A stretch of DNA of 64,000 bases from Deltaproteobacteria bacterium (GTDB lineage: Bacteria; Desulfobacterota; Desulfobulbia; Desulfobulbales; SURF-16). Below are positions 1 to 8,073 of the stretch, piece by piece. The position numbers and the translations under genes were made by a program. Below the pieces are notes generated by a model that saw nothing but the letters and a program-made list of their open reading frames with translations, was not told where the DNA came from and did no database searches. Each line of letters opens with the position of its first letter. Within the stretch, counting starts at the first letter, position 1. Location of the stretch: the NCBI GenBank assembly GCA_016219175.1, contig JACRCD010000020.1:1-64000 (forward strand), given 5' to 3'.

Positions 1-151
1 TAAAAAGTCGGCGACAAAGCCCGGATGGCTAAGTAACAAAATTCGATATACAAGGCGTAGTGTATTTTTGAGAGTGAGGCTATACATGTGGTATGCCGAA
101 CGAACAAAAATACGCTACAACGCAGTAGATCGGATTTTTTATGACGCCATC
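1..151. repeat. Long imperfect palindromic interspersed element
   Basis: Bases 24-71 and 104-151 are imperfect reverse complements of each other (GATGGC...GATATAC on the left against the complement of GTAGATCGG...GCCATC on the right), so the stretch can fold into a long hairpin. Bases 1-40 recur in inverted orientation at 1904-1943 with 39 of 40 identical, and a 20-bp piece resembling the right end recurs at 23731-23750. No coding capacity is recognised. From memory, palindromic elements of this style are scattered through many deltaproteobacterial genomes; this was not searched. Confidence 0.7.
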
Positions 152-389
152 AGGTGAGGTTCACGTCTTTTCCGACAGGCCCTCATTACATTATGGATCA
201 TCATTTGCTGCCGTCAAGGGAAATATTACGGTGTGGCAGTACAGCCAGGGGCAGAAAAAACAATGTTGCCGCCAGGTTACGAGAAAGAAAAGGGCGGCGG
301 ACATCCGTTGCATTATGAGGGGCCGCGCTGTCCGTCTGCGATGCGTGCCTGCGTACGGCCCGCATCGGGGACTGGGTGCGGGTGTGAAG
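152..389. other. Intergenic, no gene recognised
   Basis: This is the stretch downstream of the leftward flavoprotein gene. Open frames crossing it run antisense to that gene and have no recognisable domain. No terminator with a convincing T-tract was seen. Confidence 0.5.
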
Positions 390-965
390 CTACGCCCTGA
401 TTTTTTTTATCAGCCAGGCCATGTTCCTGCCAAGATCCTGCATGGTCCTGATGCCTTCATTGTCATTCAATACCTCGCCCGGATTGCGGCCTATGCCGAT
501 ATTCCAGTAGGAAGAACCAACGATGATCATCTGGCCGATGGTAAAGAAATGATTGAGGGAATTAAAGACGTGGGAGGCCCCGGCCCGCCTGACCGCGACA
601 ACGCCGGCTCCGGCTTTCCGCTGCAACATGTCATTGTTGGCGCGGGACACCATGCCGCATCGTTCAATCAGCGCTTTCATGGAGGCGGAGACATCGGCAA
701 AATAAGTGGGCGAGCCGAGCAGTATGCCATCCGCCTCTGACATCTTCTCGATGGCCTCGTTGATGATATCGTTGTCAACCGCGCACAGCCGGTTTTTTCT
801 CTCAAAGCATTTGAAGCAGGCAATGCATCCCGGCACGGGTTTGCCCGCCAGTTCGATCAGTTCCGTCCCGATGCCTTCCTTGGCGATTTCCTCGAGCACG
901 AGATTGAGCAGACTGGCGGTATTTCCTCCCTTGCGGGCACTTCCGTTAAAAGCGACAACTTTCAT
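390..965 (-). CDS. NADPH-dependent FMN reductase / iron-sulfur flavoprotein family
   Basis: This 191-residue protein begins with the flavodoxin-like FMN phosphate loop (MKVVAFNGSARKGGNT). A cysteine cluster follows (GCIACFKCF...LCAVDND, about residues 46-63), then the family motif GSPTYFADVSASMKALIERC. The fold points to a cytoplasmic FMN-binding oxidoreductase; the cysteines resemble the Fe-S ligands of archaeal/clostridial iron-sulfur flavoproteins but are not in the strict compact spacing, so a cluster is only possible. The start lies 14 bp after the batE stop on the same strand, suggesting co-transcription. Substrate is unknown. A second member of the family is at 28916-29488. Confidence 0.8.
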   Translation of the reverse strand: MKVVAFNGSARKGGNTASLLNLVLEEIAKEGIGTELIELAGKPVPGCIACFKCFERKNRLCAVDNDIINEAIEKMSEADGILLGSPTYFADVSASMKALIERCGMVSRANNDMLQRKAGAGVVAVRRAGASHVFNSLNHFFTIGQMIIVGSSYWNIGIGRNPGEVLNDNEGIRTMQDLGRNMAWLIKKIRA

Positions 966-979
966 GGCTCTTCTCCTTT

Positions 980-1777
980 TCAGATTAATTCACTGCTCTG
1001 CGACGGCAGCCAGCACTGTCTGCCGTCAGGTAATTCCACCCGCAGCCAGTTTTTCCGGTCTTCCAGGAGGGTAAACTCCGTGCCGGCATGCAGGGGGGCG
1101 GTAAAGCTCGGCTGATAATTCTGGCCATCTCCCTGGCGTGCTACAATCTCAGGGGCAACGATAACCCCTGTCCTGGGACTTTTCGTAAGATGTTCAATGG
1201 CGAGGGAGGCGGAAAGCAGCAGGGTGGGCGTCAAAAGTGAACCGGCCAGCCATCTGGATCCCGGCCGGCCCGAGAAAAACATGAAGCCGGCAGCCAGCCA
1301 GAAACCGATATAACAAACGGAAAAAAGCCTCATTCTTGTGTCGCGGGCCAGATCGAAATGCCAGAAGAAAAGGGTGCGCAAGAGCTTTTCCTCCTGTTTT
1401 TCCGGGATGCTGTCCTGTCGCGTGCTTAAAACATAGGCAAGATTCTGCCGGAGATTGCCGTCGGCAGGGATGAGTTTTTCGGCCCGCCGGAAATTGACAA
1501 TGGCCCGGCCGATATCGTCCAGTTCATGGTAGGTGTTGCCGATATTGTAGTAGAGTTTACCGTTTTGCACCTCCCGGCTGAGCTTTTCATAGCGGAGCAG
1601 GGCTTTTTCATAAAGTTTTCTCGCCTCAGCGGAGGAGGTTGCCTCGTTTGCCTGGGAGAAGAAGCGGTTGGCTTCGGAAAAAATGATACCGTTTCCCTGG
1701 CTGGCGGAATTGGCCGGTGAGGCCGGGAAAAAAAACGGCGCCAGCAGGAAAATGAGGGGTAAAGAAAATATTTTCAT
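980..1777 (-). CDS. batE: BatE-like TPR/SH3 membrane protein
   Basis: The 265-residue product has an N-terminal signal peptide (residues 1-25, ending near SPANSAS). TPR repeats follow at about 30-115 (YYNIGNTYHELDDIGRAIVNFRRAEKL), then two membrane segments at about 145-190, and a C-terminal SH3-like domain rich in W/L (ENWLRVELPDGRQCWLP type). This order is that of BatE in the Bacteroides aerotolerance (bat) system, whose proteins carry vWA and TPR domains and act at the cell envelope; their molecular role is not settled. Unusually it is about 9 kb from the rest of the bat genes (11018-18769), with a signalling block in between. Confidence 0.75.
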   Translation of the reverse strand: MKIFSLPLIFLLAPFFFPASPANSASQGNGIIFSEANRFFSQANEATSSAEARKLYEKALLRYEKLSREVQNGKLYYNIGNTYHELDDIGRAIVNFRRAEKLIPADGNLRQNLAYVLSTRQDSIPEKQEEKLLRTLFFWHFDLARDTRMRLFSVCYIGFWLAAGFMFFSGRPGSRWLAGSLLTPTLLLSASLAIEHLTKSPRTGVIVAPEIVARQGDGQNYQPSFTAPLHAGTEFTLLEDRKNWLRVELPDGRQCWLPSQSSELI

Positions 1778-1903
1778 GACCGATCTCCCTATTTTTTAAA
1801 GAAGGAATGAGCAATCTGTCCTGTCTTGGCTTGACAGGTGAAAAAAAATAGTGATATTGAATAATAATTCATTAATTGCGCGACACAAATTGTGCGACCC
1901 AGA

Positions 1904-1943
1904 TTTGTTACTTAGCCATCTGGGCTTTGTCGCCGACTTTTTA
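1904..1943. repeat. Inverted copy of the element end at 1-40
   Basis: The reverse complement of 1904-1943 equals bases 1-40 except for one A/G difference. The two copies face each other around batE and the flavoprotein gene. Only the outer 40 bp are present here; the palindromic core seen at 24-151 is missing. Confidence 0.85.
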
Positions 1944-1989
1944 CGAGTTCATCAGCTTTATAACATGATAATAATAACCGGAATGTGCT

Positions 1990-3936
1990 ATGTATTCATC
2001 AGAAAAAACCCCTGAGGCGCAGAACAGTTTTTCATTTTTCGGACTGTGCGGCTGTTCGTCTGAAAGTTTATTGGGCAGATTCCTGCAGAGATGTCTTGAT
2101 ACGAGCATTGCCGGGAAACTGATAGGAATGCTGGTTGTTTCCCTGGCCGGCTTTGCTGTTCTGATCATTTTAAATACCGTGTCATTGCAGAAGATAGCTG
2201 GAAGCGACCATGTGATCAGGGATATCGCCATACCCAGGTATAAAATCACCCAGTACATTTTGCGGAGCATTAACGGTTTTAAAATTTCCCTTCTCCATGT
2301 CCTCGATTCCCCGCAGATAAAGGACAATGATCTCAATGTGGCGGCCAACAGGCAGCGGCTGGCCGATATGGGTAGGATGATCCGGGCGCTGCGGGACGGC
2401 GGAACCGTTCAGGATGTGGCCAAGGTGGCCGGCCGGACTCTTGATGTTATCACCGTGGCTCCGGCGGTTGATCCCCGCGTGAAAGACCTTATTGCCGATA
2501 TCTCCAGGGAATATCAGCTGGTTGATGAGACCTATGAAAGTCTGATCACTTCCCTGGTCGGGAAAGGGACACCGCAGGAGAAAAATGAACGTCTTGATGA
2601 TCTCTTGTCCAGCCTTGATGAGATGTATGAGCTGGTCATCGTCATGACGGCCGAAATAAACAAACAGCAGGGCGAACAATTTAAGCAGCTGGAAAACATC
2701 ATCGGCAACTCCATGTCCCGTTCCATCTGGATCGGCGTGGCCATTGCCGCGGTCCTGACCGTGGCTACCCTGCTCTATATCCTGGTGATAGTTGTCCCTC
2801 TGCGCAGCATCCTGGAAAAGATCAGATTTATCGCCAAGGGAGAAGGCGAGCGGGCGCAGCACATTGATGTGCGCAGCAACGACGAGGTGGGGCAGCTTGC
2901 CCATCAGCTCAATACCATGGTGGATAATATCTTCAGCCTGAACTCCTTCAAGGCGATTATCGAAGAGGAGGAGTCCACCACCGAGGTCAATCAGCGTTTG
3001 GCTGCATTATTGAACGAACGCTATCACCTGGCCAGCATTTTTATTTATGAATTGACCGGCAACAAAAATAAGATGTCAGTGGCCTTTGCCTCTGATCTTG
3101 GCGAGGTGTGCAGTCCCCAGATCCTGGAGGATTCGAATTTCTGCCGGGCAAAGCGCACAGGTCACCCTATTTCCTCACTTGAATTTCCTGATATCTGCAA
3201 GCAGTTTCCCCACAAGGGCAGGATGGAGCATCACTGTATCCCGATGATTGCCAACGGCAGGGTGGTGGGCGTTGTCCAGTTTCTCTGCCCCATGGAAAGC
3301 GACCCTGAAGAACGTTCTAGGTTTGAAAAGACGGTGAAGAGGGCCTCCCGCTACATCAAGGAAGCGACCCCGGTCATTGAGGCGAAACGTTTCGCCTCGG
3401 CCCTGCATGAGACCACCATGCGCGATCCGATGACCGATCTCTACAACAGGCGTTTTCTCGAATCCTATACCGACACCCTGGTTGCCAGCACCTTGCGCCG
3501 GAAAACAAAGGTCGGCATTCTCATGTGCGATATGGATTTTTTCAAGGAGGTCAATGACACCTATGGCCATGAGACCGGAGATGTGGTGCTGATCAAAACG
3601 GCTGAAGTGCTTAAAAATTGTGTCAGGGCATCGGATATGGTCATCCGCTATGGCGGCGAGGAGTTTATCGTGCTGCTCATTGATGTAAAAAACAAGGAGG
3701 ATGTTCTGGAGCTGGCCGAAAGAATCCGTAAGACCATGGAAGCGACCGTGATCAATGTGCCGGACGGCACCCTGAAAAAGACCCTGAGTATCGGCGCCAG
3801 TGAATTCCCGGGAGATACCAACGGCTTCTGGGAGGCAATCAAATATGCCGATGTGGCGCTTTACCGGGCCAAGGAAGAGGGCAGAAACAGAGTGGTCAGC
3901 TTCACTCCGGAAATGTGGAAGGAGGATAAATACTAA
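1990..3936 (+). CDS. Membrane diguanylate cyclase (HAMP-GAF-like-GGDEF)
   Basis: The 648-residue protein has a cytoplasmic N-terminus, TM1 at about 44-62, a roughly 180-residue periplasmic sensor region, TM2 at about 247-272, a HAMP linker, a GAF-like region (about 330-460) and a C-terminal GGDEF domain. The active-site motif is GGEEF at 555-559. An RASD at about 546-549, five residues upstream, matches the RxxD inhibitory I-site. It should make cyclic di-GMP with product inhibition and periplasmic control of activity; the signal is unknown. The gene is tail-to-tail with the next kinase gene and overlaps its stop by 4 bp. Upstream lies the 1904-1943 repeat. The ribosome-binding site is weak. 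Confidence 0.9.
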   Translation: MYSSEKTPEAQNSFSFFGLCGCSSESLLGRFLQRCLDTSIAGKLIGMLVVSLAGFAVLIILNTVSLQKIAGSDHVIRDIAIPRYKITQYILRSINGFKISLLHVLDSPQIKDNDLNVAANRQRLADMGRMIRALRDGGTVQDVAKVAGRTLDVITVAPAVDPRVKDLIADISREYQLVDETYESLITSLVGKGTPQEKNERLDDLLSSLDEMYELVIVMTAEINKQQGEQFKQLENIIGNSMSRSIWIGVAIAAVLTVATLLYILVIVVPLRSILEKIRFIAKGEGERAQHIDVRSNDEVGQLAHQLNTMVDNIFSLNSFKAIIEEEESTTEVNQRLAALLNERYHLASIFIYELTGNKNKMSVAFASDLGEVCSPQILEDSNFCRAKRTGHPISSLEFPDICKQFPHKGRMEHHCIPMIANGRVVGVVQFLCPMESDPEERSRFEKTVKRASRYIKEATPVIEAKRFASALHETTMRDPMTDLYNRRFLESYTDTLVASTLRRKTKVGILMCDMDFFKEVNDTYGHETGDVVLIKTAEVLKNCVRASDMVIRYGGEEFIVLLIDVKNKEDVLELAERIRKTMEATVINVPDGTLKKTLSIGASEFPGDTNGFWEAIKYADVALYRAKEEGRNRVVSFTPEMWKEDKY

Positions 3937-5846
3937 AGAGGCAGAATGAAGGAAAAGGTGCTCCCCTGGCCTGTCCCCGCACTTTCCGCCCATATTCTGC
4001 CGTGGTGCAGCTCAACCAGCCGTCTGGTCAATGACAGTCCCAGTCCGGTCCCCTGGTATTTCCTGCTGGCCGAGCTTTCCACCTGCTCAAACGGGATGAA
4101 AATCCGCTTCAGATCCTTTGCGGCAATGCCGATGCCCGTGTCGCTAACGGAAATTTTCACCAGATTGTCGTCAGGCCCCAGATGTTCCCCATCCTCATCC
4201 GCCCAGTGATGCAGCCATTCCGCTCTGTCTGTCCTCGTCGCCTTTATGGCGATATGCCCGCCGGGCTGGGTGAATTTGAGGGCATTGGCCAGCAGGTTGA
4301 AGAGAATTTGCTTGACCTTGCGCTCATCCGCCCGGATTGTGCGCGGCACTGTTTTTTCTATATCAAGGGCCAGGGTGATGTCTGTCTTCTGCGCTTTGCC
4401 CTTGATCATGAGGAAGCTGTTGGCGAGCATGTTGGCAAGGTCAAAGTCCTCCAGGTGCAGTTCCAGTTTGCCTGCCTCCACCTTGGAAAGATCCAGAATG
4501 TCATTGATGAGGGAAAGCAGATGGCGGCTTGATTGCAGGACGTTGGCCAGATATTCCTCCTGAATGTCATTGATGTCGCCGAAATGTTTGTCAAGCACCA
4601 CCTCGGTAAAGCCGATGATGGCGTTCAGCGGGGTGCGCAGTTCATGGCTCATGTTGGCCAGAAATTCGCTTTTGGCGATATTGGCCACCTCGGCCTCCTT
4701 TCTGGCCCTGCTCAACTGATTATATGCCTCTTCCAGGGTGTTCATCATGTTGTTGAAGTCAATGGCCATATTCTCCACTTCATCAATGGCTTTTTTTTCG
4801 CCCCGGGGCATCGGCAGCCTGATGCTCAGATTGCCCTCCTTCTCCGTTACCTGATGCAGCGCGGTAATCAGCTGGTTGATCTTGTTAAAAACCCGGAGTT
4901 TCAACAGGAGAAAAAGGGCGACGGAGACGCTGACGGAGGCAAAGAAGGGAATGAGACTGGCGCCGATCAGCCTTCTTTTCTGTTGGATGTAGCTTTGCTG
5001 GTTGACCGCCACGGCAAGATAGCCTACCCTGACGTTCTGCTGGGTAACGAGTTCCTTGGTTTTACTGGCATAGGATACGGTATCAAGCGTGAAGATATCC
5101 TTGCTGGGAAAGCTGACGGAGTTGCCGGGAAAGCTGGTCAGTACCGTTTGCCGGTCTTTGTTGAACATGACGATTTCCGCTCCGGCAATTTCCTTCATAT
5201 GCCCGGCCAGCTCCTGGTTGCCGTTTATCAGCTTGACCATGATGATGTGGCCATAGGTGTCGCCTGAGTCGTGCAGGAGATGAACGACTGCTTGGATGCA
5301 GAGAATTCTGTCCATGCCGTGTTCTATCTTGTCACCCATGTGCTGCAGAGTGAGAATTTTCGAGGGAATCTCGGCCAGACCTACCTGCTGCCCATGGGTT
5401 TTCATGAAAATTTCATAGATTTCCGGCGCCTCGATATTGGCGCCAAGTCTGTTGCATGTCAGGAGATTGTCTTCGCCGTCAAAGAGAAAGATCAGGTCAA
5501 TGTTCTGTTTCGCGGCAATGGTCTGCAGCATGACGGTTATCGGGTTAATCTTGTCATAGTCCAGAAAATCAACAAACTTGCGATTCTGCTCCTTGATAAT
5601 TCCGGAAACCAGGCTGATTTTGTCAAGTTCATAATTTAAAATTGACTCGGCAATAACCATTTTCGCGTGTAATTGCTGGCCGAGTTGCAGATTGACCTTT
5701 CTGGTCTCCTGGATGGAAGAGTAGATGGCATTGCCGATGATCATGGCAATGAGCAGGATGAAGAGCAGAATAATCCTGCGAAAAATAGTGCGGTGAGGAC
5801 CTTTTATCAGCAATTTCGGGTCGTTATGAGGCGGGCTGGGGCGCAT
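3933..5846 (-). CDS. Membrane sensor histidine kinase
   Basis: The 637-residue protein has TM1 at about 24-42, a periplasmic region of about 240 residues (Cache-type sensor likely), TM2 at about 293-315, a HAMP-like linker and a coiled coil. HisKA follows with [15 protein letters not shown] (phospho-acceptor His401), then HATPase_c with N-box ([13 protein letters not shown]), G1 (VSDTGIGIA) and G2 (GTGLGLSLT). It has no receiver domain, so phosphate must go to another protein; the nearest receiver-only protein in the same direction is at 7582-7959. It is the last gene of a leftward cluster that includes the two selenocysteine-type rhodaneses upstream, 62 bp away. Confidence 0.9.
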   Translation of the reverse strand: MRPSPPHNDPKLLIKGPHRTIFRRIILLFILLIAMIIGNAIYSSIQETRKVNLQLGQQLHAKMVIAESILNYELDKISLVSGIIKEQNRKFVDFLDYDKINPITVMLQTIAAKQNIDLIFLFDGEDNLLTCNRLGANIEAPEIYEIFMKTHGQQVGLAEIPSKILTLQHMGDKIEHGMDRILCIQAVVHLLHDSGDTYGHIIMVKLINGNQELAGHMKEIAGAEIVMFNKDRQTVLTSFPGNSVSFPSKDIFTLDTVSYASKTKELVTQQNVRVGYLAVAVNQQSYIQQKRRLIGASLIPFFASVSVSVALFLLLKLRVFNKINQLITALHQVTEKEGNLSIRLPMPRGEKKAIDEVENMAIDFNNMMNTLEEAYNQLSRARKEAEVANIAKSEFLANMSHELRTPLNAIIGFTEVVLDKHFGDINDIQEEYLANVLQSSRHLLSLINDILDLSKVEAGKLELHLEDFDLANMLANSFLMIKGKAQKTDITLALDIEKTVPRTIRADERKVKQILFNLLANALKFTQPGGHIAIKATRTDRAEWLHHWADEDGEHLGPDDNLVKISVSDTGIGIAAKDLKRIFIPFEQVESSASRKYQGTGLGLSLTRRLVELHHGRIWAESAGTGQGSTFSFILPL

Positions 5847-5907
5847 GATTAATATAGAGCCAAAATCGCGTTGTTTTTGAGGCGGGAAAGGATGGCGCGC
5901 ATGGATT

Positions 5908-6750
5908 TTAATCGCAGGACAGTTCTCGGTGCAGACTGTCCTGCCCCAGAATCAATGGCAGTCCTTCCGTTTGCCAGCGCGCGGTTCCCCCCTTGAGAAT
6001 ACCGATCACATCATAGCCTTTCAAGGCGAGAAATTTTGCGGCGATGGTTGACTCCTTCATAATCCAGTCCGTCACCAGGATCCTGCGGTTTTTCGGAATG
6101 TGCCGATAGTTTTCCTCGAGAAAAACCAGGGGGCAGTGCACCGCCCCTTTGATATAATCGCCGGCCAGGATGGAGTTGTCCATGGCAAAAACCAGATCCG
6201 GGGTGTTCAAGGTCTGCCTGTCCAGCCCCCTGACATCAAGCAGGAAGATGTCGTCATTTTTATCCAGGAGTTTTTTGAATTCCAGGGGGGGGATCTTGGC
6301 GGCCTTGGTTTGCTGGCATTCTTCTTCAACGGCCATGGGGTAGTTGAAATAGCGCCACTCCGGCATGCCGCCCCGGAAGTAGTGCACGTTGTCGTAACCT
6401 CTGGCCACCGCAATCCTTGCGGCATGCTTGCCGTACGCTCACCTCTCGCTCAGGCAGTGAAAGACGAGGGGGGTATTCCTGTCCTGCGGCAGGGCATTGG
6501 GGTCCCGCATTTTAACAATGGGGATATTGATTGAGCCGCTGATGTGCTGGCAGTTAAATTCAATTTCACTGAGGACGTTGACGACAACCACCCTCTGGCC
6601 GCTGTCGAGCATCTGTTTCAGTTCAAAGGCGGTAATCTCCTGGTAGCCATCCATGGTTTTCTCCCCGGCGGACACGGGCCAGGGGAGGGCCAGCAGGCTC
6701 ATCAGCAACAGGCCGAGGCAGACCCGGTATGAAAATGCCCTGCTTTTCAT
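5908..6750 (-). CDS. Periplasmic double-rhodanese protein with in-frame TGA (predicted selenoprotein, copy A)
   Basis: Reading through a TGA at 6441-6439 gives a 280-residue protein: signal peptide (about 1-30, ending VSAG), rhodanese domain 1 (about 35-145) and degenerate rhodanese domain 2 (about 150-265). The TGA is codon 104, in the loop HC-LSER-U-AYG, i.e. the second position of a CxxxxC-type rhodanese active site. After it the same frame continues with strong rhodanese sequence ([19 protein letters not shown]). Domain 2 has Asp (about D228) where the catalytic Cys would be. The paralogue just upstream has a TGA at the same place. A hairpin with a GGA loop lies 22 nt after the TGA. Best reading is selenocysteine insertion; a plain nonsense mutation would split it into 6439-6750 and an orphan 5908-6408. 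Start ATG 6750 lies 13 bp after the paralogue's stop. Confidence 0.8.
6406..6424 (-). promoter_or_regulatory. bSECIS-like hairpin, copy A
   Basis: On the coding (minus) strand CCGCAA-GGA-UUGCGG forms a 6-bp perfect stem, extendable by G-U and U-G pairs, with a 3-nt GGA loop. The first loop G is 22 nt beyond the in-frame TGA, within the 16-37 nt range given for bacterial SECIS elements, and loop guanines are the SelB-binding signature. The sequence also encodes conserved residues, so structure alone is not proof. Confidence 0.6.
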
Positions 6751-6763
6751 TTCTGTTGACCTG

Positions 6764-7582
6764 TCAATCCGCGCAGAGTGCCGGGTCGTGAGTGGGAGAA
6801 TCCTCAACATGAGTAAACGGCAGCTTTTCATCACGCCAGCGGACGATGCCTCCTTTCAGCACGCAGAGAACATTATAACCTTTACTGATTAAAAACTTGG
6901 CGGCCAGGATGGATTTTTTGTTGGTCCAGTCGCTCACCACGATTTTGGCGTCCTTGGGGATGTTGTGGTGCCAGTCGGCCAGATAGTCCATGGGGCAGAT
7001 TATTGAGCCCTTGATGAAGATGTTTTCCCGGCCGCAGTCAATGGGACGGACATCAAGAACATAGATACTGCTGTCCTGCTCCAGCAGCGCATAGAGTTTC
7101 TTTGGACTGATCTTCATGACCTTGATGGCTGCATACCCTTCATTTGCGGTCAGGGGATAGTTGAATGACCGCCACTCGGGGATCCCTCCCTTGAAGCAGT
7201 AAACATTTGTGTATCCCATCTCGACCGCAATCCTTGCAGCCCTTGCACTGTATGGTCAGTCATGCCCCATGCAGTATGTGATGAGAGGAACGGTCCTGTC
7301 AGCCGGCAACAGGGTTGTGGAGCGGAAGCCGAGGACCGGGATGTTGATTGAGCCGGTGATGTGCAGGCCGTCATACTCGATCTTGCTTAAGGTGTCGATC
7401 ACCACTGTCCTGGGATCGTTTTCCATCATGTTTTTCACTTCCGGAGCGGTTATATATTGCAGCGTCTGGCCATAAGCGTTGGCAGAAAAAAACAGGGGCA
7501 GCAGATAGGCGACTAAGCGGGGAAGAAGCCATGGGCAAAATGCGGCAGGGGGTTTTCTGGAAAAGGCATGTGGGCGATGCAT
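6764..7582 (-). CDS. Periplasmic double-rhodanese protein with in-frame TGA (predicted selenoprotein, copy B)
   Basis: Reading through a TGA at 7258-7256 yields 272 residues: a hydrophobic signal segment (about 16-38, ending SANAYGQ), rhodanese domain 1 with YC-MGHD-U-PYS (Cys104, TGA codon 109), and a degenerate rhodanese domain 2 with Asp (about D218) at the catalytic Cys position. Copy A is similar throughout (RIAV..GY.NV...GG.PEWR.FNYP after the TGA), so the downstream part is coding in this frame. The start ATG at 7582 overlaps the stop of the upstream receiver gene (TGATG), which favours it over the longer upstream frame and implies translational coupling. Function is inferred: sulfane-sulfur or redox chemistry in the periplasm using a Cys/Sec pair. 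Accurate expression would need selA, selB, selC and selD, which are not in this window. Confidence 0.8.
7223..7241 (-). promoter_or_regulatory. bSECIS-like hairpin, copy B
   Basis: The coding strand has CUGCAA-GGA-UUGCGG with the same GGA loop and the same 22-nt spacing from the TGA as copy A. One stem position is U-G here and C-G in copy A, so pairing is kept despite the base change. Outer pairs C-G, G-U and G-C can extend the stem. Confidence 0.6.
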
Positions 7583-7959
7583 CAGCGGCTCTCTTTCAGG
7601 AAAAAAAGGACATCGTTGACAAAGCTGCGCGTGTCGATGGGTTTGCTGATATAGCCCGCGCATCCGGCTTCCAGGGCCTTTTTTTCATCGCTTTCCATGG
7701 CAAAGGAGGTAACGGCGATGACAGGAATGCCGCCGATGAGCGGATCTTTTTTGATAATGGTGGTGGCGGTTAAGCCGTCAAGCCTCGGAAGCTGTATATC
7801 CATGAGGATGATGTCCGGCAGCTCATTTCTGGCCAGGGCGATCCCCTGCTCGGCATCGCTTGCCTCAAGAACGGTGAAATCGGCAAGCTCAAGCAGGGTA
7901 CGGACAAGCTTCAAGTTGAGTTCGTTGTCCTCTATGACCAGAATCTTTTTCCCTGCCAT
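7582..7959 (-). CDS. Single-domain response regulator (DivK/CheY type)
   Basis: The 125-residue protein is a receiver domain alone: acidic pair ED at 10-11, phospho-acceptor Asp54 in ILMDIQLP, Thr/Ser switch in VTSFAM and the conserved Lys in ISKPID. No output domain is attached, so it acts by binding a partner or relaying phosphate. It overlaps the start of rhodanese copy B by one base (TGATG) and follows the hybrid kinase by about 115 bp, so it is probably a shuttle for the neighbouring kinases. Confidence 0.9.
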   Translation of the reverse strand: MAGKKILVIEDNELNLKLVRTLLELADFTVLEASDAEQGIALARNELPDIILMDIQLPRLDGLTATTIIKKDPLIGGIPVIAVTSFAMESDEKKALEAGCAGYISKPIDTRSFVNDVLFFLKESR

Positions 7960-8073
7960 GGCCTCATCTTCCGGATATGCAATACGCCTGATAGGGTTTG
8001 GCGTCTGCCCTGCATCATGCTGGATTAAGAAAAATAATTATGGCATATTTTGCCCGGAAATACAACCTCAACT

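Noticed and set aside
141-740. 199-codon open frame on the plus strand
   Set aside because: It starts inside the palindromic repeat and runs antisense to the flavoprotein gene without any recognised domain.
5908-7663. Reading the two rhodanese loci as four separate short genes or as two dead pseudogenes
   Set aside because: Conserved sequence continues in frame beyond the TGA in both copies, the position is identical, and a hairpin of the bSECIS type follows each. A plain stop codon remains the fallback reading.
5908-7663. Genetic-code change (TGA as Trp or Gly)
   Set aside because: Many intact genes in the window end in TGA, for example the bamD-trxB region neighbours, moxR-DUF58 overlaps and the ATGA couplings.
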